A stretch of DNA of 64,000 nt from Rikenella microfusus (GTDB taxonomy: Bacteria > Bacteroidota > Bacteroidia > Bacteroidales > Tenuifilaceae): the NCBI GenBank assembly GCA_020722565.1, contig DYKO01000002.1, positions 180,041-244,040 of the forward strand, read 5' to 3'. The position numbers were made by a program, and so were the translations under genes. A model generated the notes under the pieces. It was not told where the DNA came from. It saw only the letters and a program-made list of their open reading frames with translations, and did no database searches. This document shows, in pieces, positions 17,532 through 26,016 of this stretch. Position 1 is the first letter of the stretch. Every line of letters starts with the position of its first letter.

Positions 17532-18941
17532 TTAGTTTTTAATGAATTCTCCTGCTTTCAGTTTAGCTATATAGCCATCGGCTTCTGCCTTCATTACGGG
17601 GAAAAGCAACAGCAGCGCAATCAGGTTTGGAATGCTCATAAAGGTAATAACCATATCAACAAAATGCCAAACCAAATCGATACCCCAAACCGAGCCGAAA
17701 AATACAAAAAGAGTGAAAACATAGTAGTAGGGTTTAATTGCCTTATCACCAAAAATATACTGTGCAGTTCTGGTTCCGTAGTACGACCAGCTAATAATAG
17801 TTGAAAAAGCAAATAGCAGCAAGCTAATAGCTACCATATGACGGGCCAAAAAGCCAATACCTATACGCCCAAGCCCTTCCTGAAAGGCATTAACTGTCAT
17901 ACCCACTCCCTTTACTGCAACATCGGCTTTCCAAACTCCTGTAAGGACAATTACCAAAGCTGTTAGGGTACAGATTACAATGGTATCGATAAAGGGTTCG
18001 AGAGAGGCCACAAAGCCCTCGCGCATGGGGTATGGGGTTTTAGCAGCAGCATGCGCCATGGGGGCAGAGCCCTGTCCGGCTTCGTTTGAGAAAAGCCCAC
18101 GGCGTACACCCCAAATCATTGTCATGAAGAAGGTAGACCCAACACCCCCCCCTACCGCAGCATGTCCGGTAAATGCGCTTTTAACAATTAACAAAAGGGC
18201 TGCAGGAATATCGGCATAATGAACCCCTATTACAATAATCGCAGAGCCAAAGTAAATTATAGCCATTAAGGGAACAAGCCGCGATGTAACATTGGCAATA
18301 CGGCGCAAACCACCCACCACAATCAAAAAAACAAGTGCCGATATGACAAGTCCGGTATATAGTACAGGAATATTGTAACTTTTATTAAGCACATCGGAAA
18401 TTGAGTTGGCCTGGGCCATGTTTCCAGTACCAAGAGAACAAAGTATTCCTGCAAAAGAAAAAAATATAGCCAAACGCTTTGCCCAAATGCCAAGTTTATC
18501 CTTAAGTCCATGTTCTATGTAATACATAGGGCCTCCGGAAACGGTGCCATCGGCATTAATTTTACGAAACTTTTGGGCTAGAGTGCACTCCACCATTTTG
18601 AGCATCATCCCAAAAAAACCTGTAACCCACAACCAGAAAACAGCGCCGGGGCCACCGTAGTATATGGCAAGTGTTACCCCAACAATATTTCCCGTACCCA
18701 CGGTTGCCGATAGTGCCGTAGTAAGTGCCTTAAAGTGGCTAACATCGCCTGTATCGGTTGATTTGCTGTACTTTCCCCTTACTAAATCGATGGCATGCTT
18801 GATATGACCTATCTGCAGAAATTTAAGCCTGATGGAATAGTATATTCCAGTAGGAACCAATAGGGCAAGTATTAGGTAGCCACCAACATACTCGTTATAA
18901 AGCTGAATGATATAATCAAATTTTTCAAGAAACGAATTCAT
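17532..18941 (-). CDS. AGCS-family sodium:alanine/glycine symporter
   Basis: This 469-residue inner membrane protein has about 11 helices and strong AGCS/AlsT signatures: ATVGTGNIVGVTLAIYYGGPGAVFW, GGPMYYIEHGL, GTGNMAQANSISD, and RRGLFSNEAGQGSAPMAHAAAKTPYP. The family imports alanine or glycine with sodium. It is monocistronic, with a well-spaced promoter upstream. It converges with the reductase gene, and no functional link to its neighbours is evident. Confidence 0.94.
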   Translation of the reverse strand: MNSFLEKFDYIIQLYNEYVGGYLILALLVPTGIYYSIRLKFLQIGHIKHAIDLVRGKYSKSTDTGDVSHFKALTTALSATVGTGNIVGVTLAIYYGGPGAVFWLWVTGFFGMMLKMVECTLAQKFRKINADGTVSGGPMYYIEHGLKDKLGIWAKRLAIFFSFAGILCSLGTGNMAQANSISDVLNKSYNIPVLYTGLVISALVFLIVVGGLRRIANVTSRLVPLMAIIYFGSAIIVIGVHYADIPAALLLIVKSAFTGHAAVGGGVGSTFFMTMIWGVRRGLFSNEAGQGSAPMAHAAAKTPYPMREGFVASLEPFIDTIVICTLTALVIVLTGVWKADVAVKGVGMTVNAFQEGLGRIGIGFLARHMVAISLLLFAFSTIISWSYYGTRTAQYIFGDKAIKPYYYVFTLFVFFGSVWGIDLVWHFVDMVITFMSIPNLIALLLLFPVMKAEADGYIAKLKAGEFIKN

Positions 18942-18970
18942 ATAGGGTTAGTTTGGTTTAGGTTTGCCTA

Positions 18971-19000
18971 CAAAAGTAGAAAAAACAATAACCTGCCAAA
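18971..19000 (-). promoter_or_regulatory. putative symporter promoter
   Basis: Minus-strand TTTG (19000-18997), an 18-base spacer and TACTTTTG (18978-18971) match the Bacteroidota consensus, about 30 bases before the ATG at 18941. Confidence 0.6.
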
Positions 19001-19726
19001 AAATATGTTAACATATTTACTGAATATATCGCATTTTTCTGATTACCATTTTTTATCCCAAATTGGGTATTCCTTTATTATTAAAAGCAAAATTTTCGCC
19101 ATACGAAATTACCACGCCATAATTTAACTTAATCGCTAGGATTACATGGTCCTTAAAACCATAGGGTATCTATACACAATAATGAAGTGTATAGTAGCGT
19201 TCCTGAAAATTTGTGTGCAAAACAAAACCAGCAATTAAGTTCATATTCTCATTCCGTTTACAAAAGTGCTTAATTAAGAAATTAAGCCTCATCTTGTTCT
19301 GAAGTAGGTTTAGTGTATTGGCGTTTTTCTGGTACTGAAAACTGTCAATGGTGAACTAACCGTTACTGCTAAATCACCAATTTTTGATACTAAAATGGCT
19401 GAATGAATCAAAAACTGAAAATCTTTGAAATGATGTTTCTCAGAAAATAGAGTTGTTGAGAATTGATAAGATTACTGTAGCCAAGACCAAAAAAATAAGC
19501 CAAAAAAGTTTGAGCAACAAGGTTAATTGAAAAAATACCCTTGACTGGATAAACTAAATTTTTTTATATCTGCAAACATAACTATGGTTCAATGTTAATA
19601 AAACCTTTATAAAAACAGTAATATTTGAAATTTTATTTTTTTATAAGTAGACATTTGATAATCATTATTTTAATGTAATAAGTAAGATTTACTGATTGTT
19701 CTCAATGGCATAAAACTAAAAGGTTT

Positions 19727-19734
19727 TAACTTTG
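19727..19734 (+). promoter_or_regulatory. putative -7 element upstream of mnmE
   Basis: TAACTTTG matches TAnnTTTG about 98 bases before the mnmE ATG. No -33 TTTG lies at the right spacing. Confidence 0.35.
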
Positions 19735-19831
19735 TATGCTAACGTTCGCATTATTTGTATATTCATCTTTTAACAAAACAATTACTCCAATTACAATAAC
19801 ACACCTTCACATTAATAGCATCTGATACGAT

Positions 19832-21232
19832 ATGTTAAATGAGAATAATGTAATAGTAGCCATTGCCACAGCACCCGGAATGGGAGCCATTGCGGTTATA
19901 CGTCTTAGCGGTAAAGGGGCAATTGAGATAGCTGATGGTATTTTCAAACCTGCACGCAAAGGGAAAAAACTCATGCAGCAACCAGCCTACACCATTCATT
20001 ATGGGAGCATATACGATGGCGATAGGGAATTAGACCAGGTTCTGGTAAGCCTTTTCAGAGGACCGCACAGCTACACTGGTGAAGATATGGTGGAAATATC
20101 ATGCCATGGGTCAGTGGTTATTCAGCAGCAGCTGCTTGAGCTGCTTGTGCGGCATGGCGCACATCTGGCCAAACCGGGTGAGTTTACCCTACGTGCATTT
20201 TTGAATGGCAAAATAGACCTATCGCAGGCCGAAGCCATAGCCGACCTGATAGCATCAACCAACGAAACGGCTCGTCGGGTTGCATTTAACCAAATGCGTG
20301 GAGGAATTTCGAATAAACTGGCTGAACTTCGCACCGAACTGCTTAAGTTCACTGCCCTTGTAGAGCTGGAACTTGATTTCAGCGAAGAGGATGTGGAATT
20401 TGCCGATAGAACCGAGCTCACCAATTTGATAAACACAATACTTGAAGAAATAGACAGGCTCACAGCATCGTTTAGCCAGGGCAATGCCATTAAGATGGGC
20501 ATACCTGTAACTATTGCCGGAAAACCCAACGTGGGTAAATCAACCCTGTTGAACCGCTTGCTTAACGAGGAAAAAGCCATTGTTTCAGAGATTGCAGGAA
20601 CCACCCGCGATGCCATTGAGGATACAATCCACCTAGGCGGAATTAACTTCCGCTTTATCGATACAGCTGGAATTCGTAGCACCACCGATACCATTGAAAG
20701 TATTGGAATTAAACGTGCCTTCGATAAAATTGACAAGGCCCGCATTGTGCTTTACCTGGCCGACGCACAAAGCAATACCAATGTAGTGGTTAATGAGATA
20801 GATGAGTTCTCAAAGCGAATAACAAGCTCACAACAGCTAATCATCCTAGTAAACAAAGAAGACAAAACAACCCAAAACCATGTTGATGAACTAATAGGAG
20901 AGGTTTCCCAAAAGGGGTATATGGCCATGGCCATTTCTGCCAAAGAAGGACACAATATCGATGCGCTCCAGCAACTGCTTATCAATCTGGGTAAAATAGA
21001 TATGCCGGATAACGAAGAGGTAATAGTAACAAATGCTCGTCACTACAACGCCTTAATTAAAGCCCGAGAAAGTTTACTGCAAGTAGTTGCTGGCCTCAAG
21101 GCAAACATAAGTGGCGACCTGCTAACTATAGACATCTATCAAGCCCTTGACTACCTTGGTGAGATCACGGGCCAAATCTCTAATGATGAGGTTTTAGGAT
21201 ACATATTTTCCAAATTTTGCATAGGAAAGTAA
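19832..21232 (+). CDS. mnmE: tRNA modification GTPase MnmE
   Basis: With MnmG, MnmE installs the 5-carboxymethylaminomethyl group on wobble uridine of several tRNAs, in the cytoplasm. The 466-residue protein has the folate-binding N-terminal domain (APGMGAIAVIRLSG), a G domain with P-loop GKPNVGKSTLLN near residue 230, the TTRD switch, DTAG and NKED, and the invariant C-terminal FCIGK. Length and motif order are normal for the family. It is monocistronic, and a short hairpin with a T-run lies about 50 bases downstream. Confidence 0.97.
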   Translation: MLNENNVIVAIATAPGMGAIAVIRLSGKGAIEIADGIFKPARKGKKLMQQPAYTIHYGSIYDGDRELDQVLVSLFRGPHSYTGEDMVEISCHGSVVIQQQLLELLVRHGAHLAKPGEFTLRAFLNGKIDLSQAEAIADLIASTNETARRVAFNQMRGGISNKLAELRTELLKFTALVELELDFSEEDVEFADRTELTNLINTILEEIDRLTASFSQGNAIKMGIPVTIAGKPNVGKSTLLNRLLNEEKAIVSEIAGTTRDAIEDTIHLGGINFRFIDTAGIRSTTDTIESIGIKRAFDKIDKARIVLYLADAQSNTNVVVNEIDEFSKRITSSQQLIILVNKEDKTTQNHVDELIGEVSQKGYMAMAISAKEGHNIDALQQLLINLGKIDMPDNEEVIVTNARHYNALIKARESLLQVVAGLKANISGDLLTIDIYQALDYLGEITGQISNDEVLGYIFSKFCIGK

Positions 21233-21631
21233 CCAGCACAAAATATCTAAATAATAATATATAATCGATAAACCAACAAAGGCCTTGAAATAAAGGCTTT
21301 TTTTGTTAATCCCATGTTAGTAATAATTTTTATTATTTGATTTATTAGGTAAAAATAATCAATACTCTCCGATATTGCTACAATAAAAAAATAGAACCAC
21401 AATAGTAACTTACCTCTTATGCTGCAATCCATGCACCAAAAAAACGACTCCCAAAGGCAGAAACACAATGAATATACAAAACAACAGTAGAGACTTAAAT
21501 AAAAATCATAAAATTGTAAGAATAATACATCATACATTATTGATTTTTTTGTTATTTTATTCTAATTTTAAAGATTATATTAATAATTTTATACATCAAT
21601 TCGTATCTTGTCAAGGATATAATAATATGCG
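21233..21631. other. AT-rich gap between mnmE and the purine cluster
   Basis: These 399 bases hold the mnmE terminator and then very AT-rich DNA without a credible gene. A TATCTTG near 21604-21610 could be the -7 element for the xanthine dehydrogenase operon, but the match is imperfect. Confidence 0.45.
21282..21304 (+). terminator. putative mnmE terminator
   Basis: A short stem GCCTT / AAGGC (21282-21286, 21293-21297) is followed by seven T residues. The stem is only 5 bp, so the call is tentative. Confidence 0.45.
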
Positions 21632-23029
21632 ATGATAAGTTTTATTCTTAACGAGAAATTGGTTAGCACAAGTAATAATCCTGGAATGAGTTTACTTGAT
21701 TTTATTCGATATGAAGCAAATTTACCTGGGGCCAAGATTGGATGTCGCGAAGGCGATTGCGGTGCCTGCACAGTACTAATTGGAGAAATCAATGATGGCA
21801 TAATGGCGTATCGGAGTGTAACATCATGCCTATTCCCGTTAATAAATGCTCATGGCAAGCATGTGGTAACCATCGAGGGAATTAATCTAAATAACAAGCT
21901 CACCCCTGTACAACAAGCAATAGCCGATAATGCTGCCACCCAGTGCGGTTTTTGCACTCCAGGTTTTGTTATGTCGTTTACAGGTTTTTGCATAAGCAGT
22001 AAAGAACCATCAACCCAGAAAGCCATTGAGGCTGTAGCGGGCAACATTTGCCGCTGCACTGGATATAAATCCATCGAACGTGCCGCAAAAGATATTGCCA
22101 AAGCGGTGCAAAACAAAGACTTAAACGACCCAATTAACTGGTTGATACAGCATGGCTTTCTTCCTAAATACTTCACTGAGATTCCCGAAAGGCTTAAACA
22201 AATTCAACCCCAAACGATTTCCGAAAAAAAACCAGATAAAATTATTGCTGGCGGAACTGACCTTATGGTTCAGCAACCCGATTCCATTTACAGACAAAAA
22301 ATTGAATCGGCCTTTAACATTAACCTACCCCACGAAATTATAATAAGCAATTGTACCTGTACCATTAGCGGGGCAACAACGGTGAATGATCTACTTAAAA
22401 ACGATAAACTTTTATCGCGCTTTCCAGAACTTGATAATTACCTAATGCTGGTATCATCAGAGCCCATAAGAAATATGGCAACTATTGCTGGGAATTTAAT
22501 TAATGCCTCGCCCATAGGCGATTTAAGCGTAATGCTCTTAGCATTAAATGCTCAACTAACCATTATAAACGGAGATAAAACACGCCAAATCCCATTAAAC
22601 AAACTTTTTACCGGATACAAGCAGTTAGCCATAGAACACGAAGAGCTAATACAGCTCATCACCTTTGAGCTTCCTAAAAGCAATGCAACATTTAATTTTG
22701 AAAAGGTTAGCAAACGCAAACATTTAGATATAGCAAGTGTTAACACAGCCATGCTAATTGAAATTGATAATGGTATCATTACCAAATTTAGGCTATCGGC
22801 TGGGGGGGTTGCCCCATTCCCGCTATACCTTGAAAAGACATCAAAATATATAGCAGGCAAACACCTTGACAAGGGAACTATTGCCAAAGCCTTTGAGTTG
22901 ATTGATGAAGAGATTTCGCCCATAAGCGATATAAGAGGAACTGCCGAATATAAGCGCTTGCTTTTAAAACAGCTATTCAAAGCTCACCTACAAAAGGTAG
23001 TAGGGGATGAGTTTTATAAGTTAATTTAA
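21632..23029 (+). CDS. xdhA: Xanthine dehydrogenase small subunit (two [2Fe-2S] + FAD)
   Basis: This 465-residue electron-transfer subunit of a xanthine dehydrogenase/Mo hydroxylase uses the Rhodobacter-style name. Residues 1-90 are a plant-type [2Fe-2S] ferredoxin domain (GCREGDCGACTVL). Residues about 95-165 are the second [2Fe-2S] domain (QCGFCTPGF ... ICRCTGY). From about 205 comes the FAD-binding domain (KIIAGGTDLMVQQ; SSEPIRNMATIAGNLINASPIGD) and the CO-dehydrogenase-flavoprotein C-domain. It passes electrons from Mo to NAD. The Mo subunit starts 10 bases downstream. In E. coli these domains are split differently, so the gene order resembles Rhodobacter xdhAB. Confidence 0.93.
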   Translation: MISFILNEKLVSTSNNPGMSLLDFIRYEANLPGAKIGCREGDCGACTVLIGEINDGIMAYRSVTSCLFPLINAHGKHVVTIEGINLNNKLTPVQQAIADNAATQCGFCTPGFVMSFTGFCISSKEPSTQKAIEAVAGNICRCTGYKSIERAAKDIAKAVQNKDLNDPINWLIQHGFLPKYFTEIPERLKQIQPQTISEKKPDKIIAGGTDLMVQQPDSIYRQKIESAFNINLPHEIIISNCTCTISGATTVNDLLKNDKLLSRFPELDNYLMLVSSEPIRNMATIAGNLINASPIGDLSVMLLALNAQLTIINGDKTRQIPLNKLFTGYKQLAIEHEELIQLITFELPKSNATFNFEKVSKRKHLDIASVNTAMLIEIDNGIITKFRLSAGGVAPFPLYLEKTSKYIAGKHLDKGTIAKAFELIDEEISPISDIRGTAEYKRLLLKQLFKAHLQKVVGDEFYKLI

Positions 23030-23039
23030 AAATGCCTTC

Positions 23040-25316
23040 ATGATGAAAAATATCGATACCGTTGGCCACGTTACAGGGAAATCGGTTTATCTCGATGATA
23101 TCCCTACAATAGCAGGAACGCTACATGCTGCAGTTGTAGGTTCTGAATTTGCTCATGCCAAAATTATCAATATAAACATTAACGAGGCTGCCAAAATTGA
23201 GGGGGTTGTAAAGATTATACTCCATTCCGATATCCCAGGGGAGAATCAGATAGGTGGCATTATTGAGGATGAAATGTTGCTTGCCGAACATGAGGTTCAC
23301 TATCAGGGGCAGCCCATAGCTGTTGTGGTTGCAGAATCGGAACGCATTGCCCGAAGGGCAGCTCATATGGTAAAAGTTACCTATGAAGAGCTTGCACCGG
23401 TGACAAATCCACGCGAGGCAAAAGAGAAGAGTCTGCTGCTCATTCCCCCCAGAACGTTCAGCATGGGAAATATTGATGAGGCCTGGAGAAAGTGTAAGCA
23501 CATTGTTAACGGAACCGTTGAAATTGGTGGGCAAGAGCACCTGTATATCGAAACGCAGGGAGCCTATGCCTATCCAATGGAGGGTGGCTATATTAGGGTA
23601 CACTCATCCACTCAGGGGCCTACTGCCGTTCAAAAAACCATATCAAAGGTGCTTGGGGTCCCCATGCACCTTATTGAGGTTGATGTGGTTCGGCTCGGAG
23701 GTGGATTTGGAGGTAAAGAGGACCAGGCATCGGGATTTGCAGCAATGGCTGCACTGGCTACCCACATTACCGGGAAACCCGTCAAGTTGGTTCTGCCACG
23801 TCACGATGACATGCGCATTACTGGCAAACGCCATCCCTACAGCGCTGATTTCAAGATAGGACTTTCGGATGATTTAAAAATTTTAGCCTACGAAGCAACA
23901 CTATACCAGAACGGTGGTGCGGCTGCCGATTTATCGCCGGCTATTTTGGAACGAACCCTCTTCCACTCCACTGGCTCATACTTTATTCCGAACACGCGGG
24001 TAACCGCATATAGCTGCAAAACCAACCTCCCGCCAAACACCGCTTTTCGGGGATTTGGAGGGCCACAGGGAATGTTTGTTATTGAAAGTGCCATTGCTAA
24101 AGCTGCTGAGCATATTGGAGTTGATGCTATTGATATTCAAAAAGCCAACCTACTAAAAGAGAACGATGAGTTCCAGTACGGCCAAAGGGCAGAAAATGTT
24201 AATGCTCATAAATGCATAGAACTAGCTTCCAATAAGTTTAATTTGGTTAACCTTAAAAAATCGATTGAAAACTACAATAAAAACAATAAATACAGCAAGA
24301 GCGGATTGGCTATTATGCCCCTTTGCTTTGGCATCTCATTTACCAATACAGCAATGAACCAGGCACGTGCCCTTGTTCATATATACCAGGATGGAAGTGT
24401 TTCGGTTAGCACAGGGGCTATTGAAATGGGACAGGGTGTTAATACCAAGTTGGCACAAATTACTGCTCTTATGCTGGGAATTAGTATTCAGCGGGTTAAA
24501 GTTCACTCAACTAATACAACCCGAGTAGCCAACACATCGCCAACTGCAGCAAGTACCGGTGCTGACCTGAATGGGCATGCTGTAAGAATAGCAACTTCCG
24601 CACTTAAAAAACGATTAATCAGTGTAGCTGCCCAAGAGTTGGGTTGTAGCGAGGATGAACTTAACATTGAAAATGAAACAATCACCCTGAATGGCAAAAT
24701 TACTCACCTTTCCTGGCAAAATCTTATTAAAAAGGCACATTTAAAACGAATTGCTCTTACCGAAAATGGCCATTACGCCACACCCATTATCTACTTTGAC
24801 AAAACTAAGGAGAAAGGCCATCCCTTTGCCTACCATGTTTACGGAACCGGAATCATTACCGTTACAGTCGATTGCCTTAGGGGAACCTACTGCATCGATG
24901 ATGTTTACATAGTTCACGATTTTGGCAATAGCATAAATTCAATTATTGATTTGGGCCAGGTTGAAGGAGCCGTGGTACAGGGAATTGGTTGGGTTACCAT
25001 GGAAGAACTTGCTTTCGACAAAAAAGGCAAGCTGCTCTCAAATAGCTTATCAACCTACAAGGTGCCCGACATCTTTTTTGCGCCTAAAACCATTGAATGC
25101 ATAGCACTGCCAACCGAAGGTCCCAATTTGGCCATATTACGGTCTAAAGCCATTGGCGAACCACCCTTTATGTATGGCATTGCTGCCTTCTTCGCAATTC
25201 AAAATGCCATTAAATCGTTCAATCCCAAACACAGGTTCAAATTTGATTCACCCTTAACTCCGGAGAAAGTTCTTATGCAGCTCTACAGCAAAGATGAAAC
25301 CGATATTACTAAATAA
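23040..25316 (+). CDS. xdhB: Xanthine dehydrogenase molybdenum-binding large subunit
   Basis: This 758-residue Mo-cytosine/pterin-binding catalytic subunit hydroxylates hypoxanthine/xanthine-type purines. The residues that define true xanthine dehydrogenases can be seen: GGGFGGKED with Glu227 (equivalent to bovine Glu802), TAFRGFGGPQ with Arg337 (bovine Arg880), and IGEPPFMYG with Glu707 (bovine catalytic Glu1261). GAIEMGQGVNTK and the pterin-contact segment are also present. The start could be either of two consecutive ATGs. It is in an operon with xdhA and converges on the mocA-like gene. The neighbourhood supports a purine substrate. Confidence 0.93.
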   Translation: MMKNIDTVGHVTGKSVYLDDIPTIAGTLHAAVVGSEFAHAKIINININEAAKIEGVVKIILHSDIPGENQIGGIIEDEMLLAEHEVHYQGQPIAVVVAESERIARRAAHMVKVTYEELAPVTNPREAKEKSLLLIPPRTFSMGNIDEAWRKCKHIVNGTVEIGGQEHLYIETQGAYAYPMEGGYIRVHSSTQGPTAVQKTISKVLGVPMHLIEVDVVRLGGGFGGKEDQASGFAAMAALATHITGKPVKLVLPRHDDMRITGKRHPYSADFKIGLSDDLKILAYEATLYQNGGAAADLSPAILERTLFHSTGSYFIPNTRVTAYSCKTNLPPNTAFRGFGGPQGMFVIESAIAKAAEHIGVDAIDIQKANLLKENDEFQYGQRAENVNAHKCIELASNKFNLVNLKKSIENYNKNNKYSKSGLAIMPLCFGISFTNTAMNQARALVHIYQDGSVSVSTGAIEMGQGVNTKLAQITALMLGISIQRVKVHSTNTTRVANTSPTAASTGADLNGHAVRIATSALKKRLISVAAQELGCSEDELNIENETITLNGKITHLSWQNLIKKAHLKRIALTENGHYATPIIYFDKTKEKGHPFAYHVYGTGIITVTVDCLRGTYCIDDVYIVHDFGNSINSIIDLGQVEGAVVQGIGWVTMEELAFDKKGKLLSNSLSTYKVPDIFFAPKTIECIALPTEGPNLAILRSKAIGEPPFMYGIAAFFAIQNAIKSFNPKHRFKFDSPLTPEKVLMQLYSKDETDITK

Positions 25317-25325
25317 CCCAAAATT

Positions 25326-25916
25326 CTACTTTTTTTGAATTACCCTTTCGTATTCGGCCGGACTATTGATGTTAATCAGAATACTCTCATCATTCACCTC
25401 CACCCCAATTTTTGAGAATCGGCTAAGATACTCCTTAATATTGTAGTCGTATGTTGTTTCTTTTTTAATTAAGGCAATAATTTCGGGGGAAAGCAGAATT
25501 GGGTGTCCTCCCCTTCCCCTGTAAACCGGAAAAATATAGTACGCTTTTCCGGCATTATCAGCCATTATAAATAAAGCCTGATCCGATACCATTGGATTAT
25601 CGACATTAGTCACAAATATATGTTGATTTGGCTCAATATCGCTAAGGCCAAGGGAAAGCGAATAAAATCGTCCAAGTTCGGGCTTTGTATTCACCACAAG
25701 CGAAATATCATTGAGGTTAAAATCTTCCTCTTTTATATTTTCAGCTACCATTGGATTGGTAACCATAATTACCCTATTGCACCCAAATGCTAAAAAATCA
25801 TCGGCTATTTTACGAGCAAAGCACCTATTGGCTTCATATTCAAGCAAAGCCTTATGCTGCCCCATTCTACCTGAGTATCCTGCTGCAAGAATTATGGCGG
25901 AAAAATTTTCTCCCAT
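25326..25916 (-). CDS. MocA/YgfJ-like molybdenum cofactor nucleotidyltransferase
   Basis: This 196-residue MobA-like NTP transferase has the nucleotide-binding motif LAAGYSGRMGQHK at residues 10-22 and the metal-binding NVDNP motif around 100, with FPVYRGRGGHPILL further on. MocA adds CMP to molybdopterin for xanthine-oxidase-family enzymes, and the YgfJ branch is a marker of the selenium-linked Mo hydroxylase cluster. It is transcribed divergently from ygfK and converges with xdhB, so it probably matures the two Mo hydroxylases encoded here. Members of this fold also include sugar-nucleotide enzymes, but the context argues against that. Confidence 0.83.
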   Translation of the reverse strand: MGENFSAIILAAGYSGRMGQHKALLEYEANRCFARKIADDFLAFGCNRVIMVTNPMVAENIKEEDFNLNDISLVVNTKPELGRFYSLSLGLSDIEPNQHIFVTNVDNPMVSDQALFIMADNAGKAYYIFPVYRGRGGHPILLSPEIIALIKKETTYDYNIKEYLSRFSKIGVEVNDESILININSPAEYERVIQKK

Positions 25917-25963
25917 TTTGACGGACAGTAAAATTCTTTACTAAAATTAAACTTTATGTCATA

Positions 25964-25971
25964 CAAAGTTA
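25964..25971 (-). promoter_or_regulatory. putative -7 element of the mocA-like gene
   Basis: Minus-strand TAACTTTG matches TAnnTTTG about 48 bases before the ATG at 25916. Confidence 0.4.
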
Positions 25972-25991
25972 ACATAGTACGCCAATCTTTT

Positions 25992-25999
25992 TAGTTTTG
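25992..25999 (+). promoter_or_regulatory. putative -7 element of ygfK
   Basis: TAGTTTTG matches TAnnTTTG, 17 bases before the ATG at 26017. No clear -33 TTTG. Confidence 0.45.
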
Positions 26000-26016
26000 T
26001 AAAAAATCAAAGTAAA

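Larger units (their letters stand above)
18942..19831. other. 890-bp AT-rich intergenic region without recognised gene
   Basis: The divergent space between the symporter and mnmE holds the symporter promoter and, near 19727, a TAACTTTG element that may serve mnmE. No reading frame with protein-like composition and no tRNA-like fold was recognised. The length is unusual for this gene-dense window. Confidence 0.5.

Noticed and set aside
20122..20745. Long minus-strand frame (207 residues) inside mnmE
   Set aside because: mnmE on the plus strand has all GTPase motifs; the antisense frame is a codon-bias shadow.
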